A stretch of 64,000 bases of DNA from positions 56,451,075-56,515,074 of the forward strand of contig NC_088172.1 of assembly GCF_028769735.1 (NCBI RefSeq), read 5' to 3'. Of this stretch, positions 22,761 through 34,100 are shown in pieces; within the stretch, counting starts at the first letter, position 1, and every line of letters begins with the position of its first letter. Position numbers and translations under genes: made by a program. The stretch is from Zonotrichia leucophrys gambelii. Its lineage: Eukaryota > Chordata > Aves > Passeriformes > Passerellidae. The notes below the pieces were generated by a model. It had not been told where the DNA came from, did not search any database, and saw only the letters and a list, made by a program, of their open reading frames with translations.

Positions 22761-23400
22761 GGGAGGAGGTGCACGACCCGGAGGTGTCCATGGGCGGTGC
22801 CGCACTGAGGGCTGCTGTCCAGGAAGGTCCCTGTGGGGTGACGCCCAGGTGCGCTCGGAGCTGTGCTTGGCGTTCTGCGCAAGGTGCAGACCCGCCCCGC
22901 CGTCCCGGAGAGAGTCAGGGCTGGAGCCCCTGCTCGGCCCCGGCAGCCACAGCCCGCCCATACCCACTCCCCGCTGCTGGCGGGGCAGCCCGCGGCGCTG
23001 CTGGCGGAAGGAGAGCGAGCAGAGGGCAGGCAGGAGCGGGGGAGCCGCGGGGCTGCGGCCCCTCCTCAGCCCGCCCCACGCACCTTCCATGCGGGGCTGG
23101 CACGGCTCCGTCCGGGCCTCCATCCTCCCCGGCTCCGCATCCTTCCTGGCCCTGCATCCCTCCCCTCGCAGCGGGGCGAGCGGGGCAGCCTTGGATGCTG
23201 GCGGGGCTGTGAATGGCAGCCGGGAGGAGAGCGAACTCCTGCAGCCACCCGTCCGTCTGAGTCGGCAGTCGGGTACCCGGGCCCGCCGCCATCCCCGGCT
23301 GTGCTGCCTCGCCCCGAGCGTCTCCCTCGCTCGGCCCCTTCGGTCCTGCGGACGGAGGGTCCCTTGCCTCAGCAAAAGGCTCTTTGAGCCACACACAGAC
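22761..23400. other. CpG-rich block, distal downstream
   Basis: CpG-dense, GC-rich sequence between two polypyrimidine tracts. Open frames of 325-354 codons run through this block and the neighbouring repeats on both strands. They consist of Ser-Leu-Pro-Phe or Arg-Glu-Gly-Lys repeats plus Arg/Gly/Pro-rich sequence and are not believed to be genes. Confidence 0.6.
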
Positions 23401-23415
23401 ATTCCGGGGTCTGGA

Positions 23416-23615
23416 CTTCCCTTCCCTTCCCTTCCCTTCCCTTCCCTTCCCTTCCCTTCCCTCCCCTCCCCTCCCCTCCCTTCCCTTCCCTTCCCTTCCC
23501 TTCCCTTCCTTCCCTTCCCTTCCCTTCCCTTCCCTTCCCTTCCCTTCCCTTCCCTTCCCTTCCCTTCCCTTCCCTTCCCTTCCCTTCCCTCCCCTCCCCT
23601 CCCCTTCCCTCCCCT
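23416..23615 (+). repeat. Polypyrimidine tract, (TTCCC)n with CCCCT variants
   Basis: 200 uninterrupted pyrimidines, mostly perfect CCTTC pentamers with two short CCCCT-type segments near the left and right ends. The complementary strand is GGGAA-type purine. Likely length-polymorphic. Confidence 0.97.
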
Positions 23616-25375
23616 GGAAAAAGAACAACTGACCAACCAGCAATTGAACAACTTCAGAGACTTGCTCATGGGACAAAAGGGGGAACTGTGGGTTTTCTTT
23701 GGGAGGGTTTCCCTTCACAAACACACATGAGAAATAAATAAAACAGAATTTTTTTAAAAGAGGGAAGGGGAAGGTGGCTGAGGGATAGAAATGGGAAAGG
23801 ATGAAAGATCTGATGGTGGCAGAACCTGGCAGCATCCACCTTTTGGGCTCATCCCTGCCCGCTGATGGAGCTGTGGGGATGGTGCACAGCACAGTTTGCT
23901 ACGGCACGGCACAGCACAGCTTGAGTAAGCCAGCTTCTGGGATGGATGAGAGGAGCTTGGTGTTCTCAGGAAATTCCTTTCATTTCCACTACAAAAATGA
24001 ATAATATCTGTGTGCACATTTATAAAATACATTTATGTCCACACACACAATATAAATATAAATATAAATAAAAATTACATATAAATATAAATACACAGAT
24101 ATAAATATAAATATAAATATAAATATAAATATAAATATAAATATAAATATAAATTAGAGGTGGATGGACACTGCTGATTTTCACTTGCTGCCCACTGGGT
24201 CCTGGCACAGCTGTGCTGGGGAGAAGGCAGGTGCTGCTCCTTGTCTCAGGAGAAAGAAACAACCCCGCCCTTCCCTCCCGGTGCTTCCTAATTCCCATGG
24301 AGGAGGGCCCCACTGCCTTTGCCTCCTCCTCTGCCACAAATTTGAAGCTAAAACACCAGGCACTGGTAGCCAGCTGTCTAAGTTGTGGGGTTCCTTTTCT
24401 CCCCACTCTCCCATCCCACCAGATCCCCACCTGACAGTCTCCTCATGCCTCTTCTCCAGCTACATGGGGCCAGGGAAGAGGTGGGGGTGGGCTTGTGTTT
24501 TGATTAATATGGAAATAAAATGCAGAAATAGCAGCAGTACTTAGCCTCATTGCTTCAGTTTAGAGATTTATTGGTGAGGAGATAAACACTAGGCTGGGGG
24601 CCTTGCTCAGTAATTCACAGTTCCCATCAGTTATTACCAAATGAGCAAATCGTTTTTCTTTGAAGTCACAGAGGGGAAAAAAAAAAAGAAATGGGGAAAA
24701 AAAGAGTAATTTTTTAAAATAGGTTGTTACCCCTTGCCTCAGGTCCAGCCCCCATCTGCCTGCCCAGCTGCCCTGAATGGGTCCTACTCTCCAAGCAAAA
24801 CTTAGGAGTTTAACAAGGAGTTTATGAAAGATGTGTGTCTCTTAAAATGCCTGTGTCTTGCTCTGCCTCCCTTCTACTTTCTTTTGTATTTTCCTACTTG
24901 CTCCTGTCTAACTTTCTTAATGTTGTATTTTCTATTCTCTGAAGCCCCACTTTCCCTCCTGCAGAAGCAGACAGGCATGGATTTGAGCTGGAAAGTGCTG
25001 TCACAAGATGACATCATGCTGCTGCCAGGGAAAACAAAAGGGCAAGATTGAGAGGCGGAAATGGGCACTTTGGGGGCACAAAAACCCTTCTCAGGTCTGA
25101 AACAGAAGCAGCACTGGTAGCTAAATAGAAGCTAAATACTGAAATGTAAGCAGACATTTTTCACCTAGGTTCTGTGAAATGGAAGGATTTGAGTTTGTTG
25201 CTTTGCTTTCAGTGTATCAGAGATACCTAGAGACATCCACACTGTACTGCCCAAAATTGATCCAGAACCTGCTGAACACTCATATTTTACTGGACAGCAG
25301 GCCAGGTCAGGTGAGACATCCTAGGGCATCTCAGAGGCAGTAAATACCTATGTTGGAGTGGCTGAATTGAGCCTT
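23616..25375. other. Intergenic, no gene seen
   Basis: Sequence returns to ordinary composition. It contains the ATAAAT array (24049-24155) and otherwise nothing I recognise. Short frames here have no family resemblance. Confidence 0.5.
24049..24155. repeat. (ATAAAT)n hexanucleotide array
   Basis: About 107 bases of ATAAAT repeats with two short interruptions in the first half. The later part (about 24100-24155) is nearly perfect. Confidence 0.95.
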
Positions 25376-25491
25376 ACAATCATACAATCATAGGAAAAAT
25401 AAGTTGTAAAAGACCTTTTAGGCCACGGAGTCCAATCATAATTTTAACAGTGCCAAGTTCACCACTAAACCATGTCCCTAAGTCCCACCTT
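25376..25491 (-). mobile_element. CR1 LINE 3'-end fragment
   Basis: Read on the + strand it opens with two AATCATAC/AATCATAG octamers, the complement of the CR1-type tail. Sequence close to the complementary CR1 3' UTR follows: a TTGTAAAAGACC block, then GTCCAATCAT, then TTCACCACTAAACCATGTCCC. This is a severely 5'-truncated, old copy in minus orientation, with no coding part left. CR1 is the dominant LINE of birds and other sauropsids. The inner boundary is approximate. Confidence 0.8.
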
Positions 25492-27894
25492 ACTGTATTT
25501 TGAATAGAGAAATAGAGTAAGAACAAAATGGTCTCAAAAAAAAAAATCTGCATATTGGAATCTTTGAGTAAAAAGCTACACTTTAACAAAAGAGAAAAAA
25601 CAAAACAAAAACACCACAACTTTAACAGAAGGATCTTCTCCCAGCAGCTTAACCCCTTTTTAAACAAAGAAAGTTAATTGTAGTTTAATTGTTAATAATT
25701 TTGTGCTCTCTGTTTTTTCAAATAATCAGTTTGATTAAAATTATAAAAAGTTTTAGGGTCAAATGAATAAAACAAGAAAGAATTGCCAGTCTTACATCAC
25801 ATCAGGGAGATGACAGAGTCTTTGATGGAGCTGTATCCATATCTGTGCTCCCAACCAACAACTGCTCAGCATCCAAAACCTGCTGAGTTGGAGACACTGA
25901 ACTGAGGACACCAGAAGGGTGAATGGAAGTACCTGTAGCTTGCTTACCCCAACAAACCTTCTATCTCAAGCCTTTCATTTCTCTCTTCTGAAGTTAAAAC
26001 AAACCCTTTTTGCTTAATATTACATTGAAGTAGGCACATAGATAAGCACAGTGCAACTGCAGAAGAGATAAGTTTGTCCGATGGGCAAAATTTCTTAAAA
26101 GATTAATATAATCAGTTGCGGCTATGTGACCAAAATCTATGCCTAGATCCCCCAAGTCTCTGAACTTGTGGTGGGTTCAGGATAGGGTTCTATATAGCAT
26201 TGGTAAAAAAAAAAAAAAAAAAAAGAGTAGAACTATATTTTAATTTAATATTTTTACGTTTGTTTGCTTTTTCCCAAAGTGTTGTGGCTGTTGACACGTA
26301 CATCTTGAAAGTTACCTGGCAGAGCAGCATCAAGGGCTGCCAGATGAACGAGGGAAAAACAACAAGAAATGCAAGAATTTAGTGTTTAGGGTGAAGATGA
26401 TTTGTGGAGACCTACAACCCAAAAACTAATAGATCCCTTGGAAAACAAGAGACTTGCACAGGGCCTGGTCCTGATGGCCTGTAAGCTAATAAAAGCAGGT
26501 CAGACTAAATTTTTAAGACACATAACAGGGTCCCCACAAAACAGGGGAGGAATGGATCTGTGGTCTCTGAATGCATTTATCACCTCCAGGAAAGCCTCTC
26601 CCATGTCAGGGATGTACATGAGGGTGCAACAGTGCCTTAGTCACACCACCAGAGGAAATATTTACAAATTATTCATGAAAGGAAGTTGATGTATGTGTAA
26701 TAAAAATCAATTGTGTTTTTGGAAATGCTAAATTATTTTTCTGCATACTTACCCTTTGTGAGCTTTTTTCTTTTGTGTGTGTGTGTGTTTTTTCTTTTTA
26801 ATTTATTTTACTTTTCTTTTAATTGCTTCCTACCCAGTGGCTCTGACTATCACACGCCAGGTGCTATTTGGCTGTGTTTCAGCTGAAAATCATTAGGTGT
26901 CTCTCTGAAAAACCATGAGATTTAATTTGTACTTTTTTAAAAAGCAGAGAAATGTTTCACAACTTATAAAAGCTTCTTTTACAAAACCTGACCTTCAACC
27001 TGGGGGAGTTGCAAGCCCTCATCCATGGGCTCAGAGAAAGAACAATAACAGGGCCGCATGAAACATCTTATCTCCTGACTTTTTTATTTTTGTTGATAAA
27101 CAAAGACCTGTCAAGTGCCATAAGGAAGTAGACAACTAAACATAGAGTTTGTCCCTTGTGCTGCCCTATCTCATGCTTTGCAGAGGAGTTGGCCATGGTG
27201 GATTTTGTGGCCTGTGCTGTCAGATCTTCACACAGCAAATGAATTTTCAGGCCCTAGGAGAAAGGAAGCTTGAAACATTTACTGGGAGAGCATCTATCCC
27301 CAGTTTCGGCACTTGGCTTGCCTCCTAAAACTGCAAGTGACAGTAATCAGTCACAAGAGTGGTGGCCATGGGTGGCGTGATGGTTTTTTTGAGCACAATG
27401 AGAATTGAGTTTGGACACCACTCCATGTGAGTGCTGACACTTATAGTGGGCTACAAGACCTGCCAGGGCTAGCAACCATGGAAACCTTGTGTGCACTTCC
27501 ATGCAAAGGGCCAGATTGTTACCACTGTCTGAACATCTCTGAGTCTCATAAATTGACAAAGGACCTAAACTAGAAGGGTCTGAAGGCTTCATTTCTGTGG
27601 GAGGTGGATGCAGTAGTTTCCAGACCTTTGTCACTGAAATCCTGGCATATCCATGCTGTCTTTGCAGGGAATTAGGAGCAGTCACTGTGGGGCAGCCGTT
27701 CTGTGCCTCTGGATGGGTCTGGCTGAGTCCCTGCTGCCCTGCAGGAGTGGTCTGAAGGCCTCCTGTGAGCCTGCTGTGTGCTGCCTGCCCTGCCTCCCCT
27801 TCTCTCAGTGTGTTTCTCTCAATGGCTGCTGTCACCTTGCTCTCCTGAGGTGCCCATAGCCCAGCCAACCTTCAGGCAGGGTCAGGTCCAAGGG
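25492..27894. other. Intergenic AT-rich DNA, no gene seen
   Basis: AT-rich, with a 20-base A run near 26204-26223 and a short TG repeat near 26774-26788. The match CCACCAGAGG at 26646-26655 fits 10 of 12 positions of the CTCF core when extended, which is too weak to call. No gene or further transposon was recognised. Confidence 0.45.
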
Positions 27895-28042
27895 GCTCCA
27901 TGTGTTTTGGAGGGTACTTCCTGAGCTCCATGTGTTTGGAGGGTGCTTCCTGATCTCCATGTGTTTTGGAGGGTGCTTCCTGAGCTCCATGTGTTTGGAG
28001 GGTGCTTCCTGAGCTCCATGTGTTTTGGAGGGTGCTTCCTGA
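27895..28042 (+). repeat. Minisatellite, five units alternating 30 and 29 bp
   Basis: Units at 27895-27924 (30), 27925-27953 (29), 27954-27983 (30), 27984-28012 (29) and 28013-28042 (30). Each begins with CTCCATGTG after the first base and ends in CTTCCTGA. The length difference is TTTTGG versus TTTGG, and the two forms alternate strictly. Only single-base changes separate copies otherwise. Repetitive peptides read through it are artefacts. Confidence 0.95.
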
Positions 28043-30573
28043 GCAGGCTCCAGCCCACACTAGACCTCAGGGCCTCTGCTTCTTGTGGCCTTGAGACCAT
28101 ATCTGTTAGCAGGGCATGTATCCCATTTTCTTTCTCACTGAGTATCTTTGGGAGGTTTAGTTGCACTCAATTTTGAAGCAGGACAAGGCATGCTCTGCAA
28201 AAGCGCTTGAGCACAGTGTTTGCAAAGCTTCAGGATCTTCCTGGTTGGCTTTTCCCATGCTGCTCCAGCATGGTCTATTTGCCCTTTCCAGAGATGTAGA
28301 TGTTCACCCCACTACTTCATACTTCCATTACTTGTGCAAGGATATGAATTTTTTTCTTATTTGACTTAAGTGCAGCTGTGGACGCTTGCCTGCCTCACAT
28401 CAGGACTCTCTTGTGTCTGCTGGGTGTTCTAGGGTTTTCCATTTCTCAGGGTTCTATAAGACGTCCAAGATTTCCATTCCAATCTAGAATCATGGATTTC
28501 ATCTCTCCTAGTAAATTAACCAGTGCTACATAATGTTTTCAGGCACCGTAGCTCAATTATTTATAGAGTCAAATTGTTACAACAGCTCCTGGCATGTTTT
28601 GGCTCCAGGCAGCTAGCACTCTCCTGAACATTTCCCAGGCATGGTTTGGGGATAGCATAGGCCAAAGGCCAATCCCAGCAGGCAATTTGTGTTCAGCCAC
28701 ACTGCCTGGAAAGCAAGAATTTAATAATGTGGACACACGCCAGTCTGTGCCAGTTGGCTTCAGAGCTGGGTAATGGTCACAGGCATGTTTTGTATAGATG
28801 TAGTTTCAATCTTTTTCCCTTACAGAAAGCTTTTGCCCTTGTTGTCATCTCTTTCTCTCCATATTACCAGGAGAATACATTTTCTTTGTGAAGTGAGATA
28901 TTTATCAGAATTATTAACTGATCAAGGTCCCCAGTATTTGATTTGTTTCCATTACTTTTTGGCTTTCTCTGTTTAGGCTTTTCCCAGTCGTGCATGATTG
29001 GTTTATTGAACTATGAAACTGTAAAGAATGTCTATTTCTACTTTTGTGCAAGAAATCCTTCCTCTTTTGTGGATTTCACAGCAACATGGGGCAAAAGATG
29101 CCCATGACAGCCACTTTTTCAGTTCATAAATATGACGCATAGACATAAAATAGCCCTCATTATCAGAATTCTTCATATGTCCAGAGAAAGTCCATCCTCG
29201 TCTATCATCAAATCTCCACCAAGAAAAATGAATCCACTCCCAAATTTGTAAGCAGCTGGGGAAAGCAGAGAGCTTTGGCTTTCTCCTGTGTAGGAATCAC
29301 ATACCTTGTGGGAAAAGTGGTTCCAGGCACAGGCTGAATGAGAGGCTTAGGGCTTTCCCCTGGGACTTGTTTCCTCTTCTTTCCACCTGCTTAGACCAGG
29401 CAAGCTGTACTAAGTGCCCCATCCTTCACTTGTTTCAGCGTATTTCCATTTATCAATACAAAGCTATAATCCAAAGAGAAAACTTTACCTTCCTCTTTTT
29501 TATTGTGCTTCCTAAAATGTTGCAGTGGGTTTTTTCTTCCCACAGGTGCATTTAATCAGTTTGGCAGCACGCCATCCATGATTTTGTGTCATGGCACTTT
29601 TTTTACAGTGTCTTTGTGTCTGAGGTTTCTGCCCCAAATCCTGCCTACTGACAAAGCCAGCACTAACTAAATACCCTGAGCCAGATCAGCACTGATTGCT
29701 TCTTCACTTCTGCCCAAGTGGATTTTACCCTAGATCTTGAGCTAAACTACCCCTATTTCCAGCAATACAGCAGAAGGACAGCTCTCCTGTAAATGCAATA
29801 TCAGCATTTCAGTTCCTTCTCTCTTGGTTACATTGGGTCAGGCTCCTTTACCTGGCCTGCCCCCAAGGAAGACCCCAGCATGTCCCACATCTCGCAGTGC
29901 CCCACAGTCAGCAGGTGACCCCTTCTCTGACACTGTCAGGTTCAGTTGCTTGAACATCTCCTGCTCATCCCCTCACCCGACCACCAGCTCCATCCATCTC
30001 TCTCCATGGGCAGCCCTCTTCCTCCAGCTGCAGCATCTTCTATTCCAGCCTTCGCTGCTGTGGTTGTCTCACCTTGCCATTGCATCTGCCTGGCCATCTG
30101 TTGAATCATGTGCAGTATAAATAACAGCTAGTGACAAATAATAGCTACAGAGACCCTCCTGTAATAGTCTGGTGGTCCCACTGGACATTTGCCACTTTAC
30201 AGCATCTTCTTATTTTACTTCGCAAGCCACAATTATATGGTATTATTAGGGTGGGCTGTAATGTTAAAGTGGTTTGGAGTCCTTGGGCTACCTTCTATGA
30301 TTTTCACATTTTCCCCATAAGTGTTTGCTATAATTCAATTTCCCTTGTTCACAACTGTGATACTCTTCCCACTGGAGAGACCACACCACGCCTTATTCTA
30401 TGTTTCAACGCAGCATTGAAGATATCACTCTGATTGTAACAGATAAAGGAAATTCAGCCTTTAAAACTAATCACATTTAATAATTTACCTCAAAAAAATG
30501 CAGAGAAGAAGTAAGAACTAGTAGATTTCTCTACATCCTTCTTCACAGAGAAGAAAATGTTTTAATCTAGATT
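28043..30573. other. Intergenic, no gene seen
   Basis: Unremarkable noncoding sequence with short frames on both strands. I recognise no repeat family, exon or RNA gene. Confidence 0.5.
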
Positions 30574-30577
30574 ATAG
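30574..30577. repeat. Target site duplication, left copy (ATAG)
   Basis: ATAG directly precedes the LTR and matches the ATAG directly after it at 31181-31184. A 4-bp duplication is the usual footprint of class I (gamma-like) retroviral integrases. Confidence 0.75.
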
Positions 30578-31180
30578 TGATGCCGAATTTTGCCCCAAAA
30601 GGCGAGAATAACTGCCTAAGAGACTCAGCGTAAGTCAACATAGACAGGAGGTATTTTATTACGATGCGTCGGAGAAATCACAAAAGGGATTTCTAACTAT
30701 CCCGTAACAAGAAAGGCCTTTTATACAGTTTTGGGTGCAGGGTTACATCATATCATATACATAATCATGTTTTTGCATGCATATTCATAAGAGGCGTGGT
30801 GTAGGCGGAGCATGGGCGGGGACATCTCTTTTGAGGATCATTTTGGTGGTCGTTCCAGTTGCCTTCATCGTGGGCAGGGGTCACCTGATGAGTCTTCCTC
30901 CTTAAACTTTTGAACTCCTATCCTAATATGGCCAATTCCCGGTGTACTTGGCTTGGTCCCCATGGTTTGGCAAGGCTCTTAGGGTCAGTTTGACATTGTT
31001 GGCTCTGAACATGCTTAGCCCATCAATTCTCCTATCCCTATCTCTCTTTCTTGTCATTATGTTCCATGCTTTAGCTGATCTATTGCTCTATATGTTTCCT
31101 AAATGCTATGCTTTTTCAAATACTTCTCATTCCATGTTTTAACTCATTATTTCTTAAAGGCTATTTGTTTTGGGGCTTCA
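30578..31180 (-). mobile_element. Solo LTR of an endogenous retrovirus, class I-like
   Basis: A 603-bp element in minus orientation. Its ends are TGAAGCC and GGCATCA in element sense, an imperfect terminal inverted repeat with TG/CA termini. Reading the minus strand, a TATAAAAGG box (30725 to 30717) is followed about 57 bases later by AATAAA (30660 to 30655), the spacing expected of a U3-R-U5 unit with a short R. U3 would cover about 485 bp, with R plus U5 about 115 bp. The target duplication follows the LTR directly at each end, so no primer-binding site, polypurine tract or internal genes remain. It arose by LTR-LTR recombination. Legible promoter signals and intact ends suggest it is not very old. 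Confidence 0.82.
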
Positions 31181-31184
31181 ATAG
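31181..31184. repeat. Target site duplication, right copy (ATAG)
   Basis: Exact partner of 30574-30577, directly abutting the CTTCA end of the LTR on the + strand. Confidence 0.75.
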
Positions 31185-34100
31185 AGAAAGTGAAACTTGC
31201 CTCATTGTGTTTGGTCAATAACAGGTCTTTACCTCACTGAGGCCTTTAACCTGCCCACAGACACAGACTTGGTCGCTAGAATGCTGAAAACATTCTGCAG
31301 CTGATGAAGCAGCTGATGAAGTTGATGCTTCATCCATTAAAGTCATGGGCACCTTTGCTTAGAGGCAGCCTTGCAACAGGAATTTGTCCTCCATCTCACA
31401 TCTTTCTGGCTACATTTTAATGCTGAAAATGAATCACTCTAAACATATCTCTAAAGCCAGTTGATGGCACAGACAGAAGCCAAAGGAATATTTGAAGAGT
31501 TGTGATGATCCTAATGGTGAGCATAGCTGAGTGGTATTTGAAAAACTTTGCTTTTTCACTCTCATTCTCGATTCAGTTTAGGGGTGTTCATAAAACTACT
31601 ACATTTGATAAAGTGCTTGTTTTCTTCCCCATCTTCCTTGAACTAACCAGCTGACGACAGATATTTGGTACAGATGGGATTGTTTGGGAAAAATATGCCT
31701 AGGAAGCAGGCTCATTTTTCCAGCAAAGGTATTTCAGTTTGTTGTTCTCGTCCCTCAAGGTATTCAAGCTTCTCCAGCAAGGGGAGCTGCTGGGTGCAGC
31801 TCAGGGGAAGGAGGAGAACCAGTCTCAGAGCTCCCCTGCTGTATAAGGGGAGCTTCCAGCTCTTTTTTTCTGTTGAGGATGACCTTGAACTCACTTGCTG
31901 AAGGTGCTTATTTCCTGCAGGTCAGAGACGGGCAGCTGTTTCCTGGTCTGGAACAAAATCCAAGGGGTTTGTTCTGGACCAAAATCCCAGTAGCAGCAGC
32001 TCCAGAATTAGGTGGTATTGATCCAAAGATTGGGGGAAATGACCACTGAAGATGCTCATTCTCCCTTCCTTCCACACCCTTCCTAACACACACAGTGCAC
32101 ATACAGTGAGTTTCCCTTCCCCCTTCTCCCTAAACCTTTAGGTCAGCACCATGCATTTCAGAATTACTGTGGACATGTTTTTGTCTTTTTTTTTTTTTTA
32201 ATGAAAACCAAAACCAACTAGGCTGGGTTAAAACTGGTTAAATCCCTCAGGACCTCAGTAGTATTTTAAAACATATGTGAAGGGGAGGAACCATTTTTTG
32301 CACATCCTGAAGAATATAGCTGACATATGGACCATTCAAAGGAAATTTTTTTCAGGCCATTGGCCATGCATGAATGGCTGAGCTTATACAGTGGGGACCT
32401 AAGATACGATGGGGATCTTCTCCCAGAAATTGGTCTTTCCCTGTAGCCAGGGCAGATCCTGTAGGTGCCAACCATGCTGCAGGCTCTCAGGGGTGGCAGC
32501 AGACCCAGCTGGGGGGCAGGGGTGGGCTGGAGCAGCACAGTGGCACCGTAGCAGGGTTGGAGGGGAAGTGTGTCCCCCCTGTGAGCCTACCCCAGCAAAG
32601 CCTGCCCCATGTGACCCCACTTTTGCTCCTCTCCATCATAAGCTTTCTCCCAGTTGTGTTCACTGGCGCTTGCTGCTCCAAACATGACTTCACTGTGCCT
32701 GGGTGCTATTGTAGGGCCACAGGTAGATTTAGCACCTCAATCATTTTTCTGCTAGATACTTCCAAGGTTGCAGAGAAACACCTTGTAAATCTTTTTACTT
32801 CCTCAGAACAAAAACCCCAAAACCCTAAACCACAAAACAGAACAGAACAAAACCAACAACAAACCACAAGGAAGTTCAGGGAAATAAACCCCTAAATCGA
32901 ATTTCTTGCTTTAAAAGTGCTTTACATATATCACCACCAACCAGCATGTAAATTTTAGTCAGCTACTGGACTAGTCTTTTAAAGAAGTTGAAAAATGGCC
33001 CTGCATCCTCAAAGGACACACCTGTTATCTGAAACAGTTTTTAACCAGCTTGTTAAGCAGCTTTGACAGATCAAAGACCCTAGACAATGGGCACAAACTT
33101 TAACAATAGTTTAGCCTTGAGCAAAAGCTTCTGTCAAAGCAAGGCTTGTGCCAGTAGTATTATGGCCTGCAATTGAAAATAAATTTTACTTGAATAAGTA
33201 CCTCAGCCCGATCAGAGGCACTGCCGCCAGGGAGACAAAAGCAGTTGGGGATAAGTTATTGACTCCACTGACAGCATGAATGAAGTTCATTATGCCAGCC
33301 CACTCTTGGTAAATGTGTCAGGTTTTAAACTGAATTAGGTGGCAGGTGCATGGACCATTTTCCTGCCCCCCTTGAGACAGTAGAGGGCCAGCCATCACCT
33401 GATTCTACAGACAAATGTTTAGATTTGGTTTTCATATTGCACAGGCACAAGTGACAGCATATTTAAATCATAAATAAGGTTTCCTGAAAGCCCTCGTCTC
33501 TCCCACTTTCTCCCTCCGACCCCTGTAGCTGGCTGGCAGTGCTCCCATCTCCTTGCCTGCTGGACCCTGGAGGTGGGTTTGCCTCCCCTCCTCTGCCCCT
33601 GCTACAGCTCCCCTTGTGCTCCCTGTCCCCATCTGCCTTGGGGACGGGCAGGGTTTGGGCTTGGGGACACACAGGCCACCTCTGAGTCCAGTCCCGAGCC
33701 AGAGGGAAATCCAGATCCTTCTGCTCCAGTCTGGGTGCCACTGCACACAGCGCATTTCCAACTTCAACAGGGTCTGGATCAAGCCCTGCCATAGCTGATT
33801 TAATGTTATATATATATATGGGTTTAAAGAGACAAGAATCAAGACATCCTATGTTAACCTTCAGAAAGAGTTTATACAGTAAAACGGTATTTAATCCTTG
33901 CAAGCCTCTGATGACAAACATCACTATCATTGCAATTTCACAGAAATGCAGGCCAGAGCAGAAGGAAGTGGTATGAAAAACATACATGTATCTATGTGTG
34001 TGTGTATACAAACAAAACCACATATAAAAATACAAAATCATCTATATATGTATCAGTTTTCAAAAATTTTGCTAGAATTCAAAGAAATAAGGTGACAATC

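Noticed and set aside
22666..23892. Frames of 325-354 codons on both strands
   Set aside because: Their length comes from stop-free pyrimidine repeats (Ser-Leu-Pro-Phe or Arg-Glu-Gly-Lys) plus CpG-rich sequence. They overlap each other on opposite strands and match no family.
26646..26657. CTCF-like match near CCACCAGAGG
   Set aside because: Only 10 of 12 core positions fit and the invariant GC at the end is lost.
27872..28166. Repetitive His/Lys/Gly-rich peptides on the minus strand
   Set aside because: They are translations of the 30/29-bp minisatellite. The unequal unit lengths shift the frame at each shorter unit, which a coding repeat would not tolerate.
33463..34041. A 192-codon minus-strand frame
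   Set aside because: No family resemblance, mixed with TG and TA repeats at one end, and overlapped by other frames on both strands.
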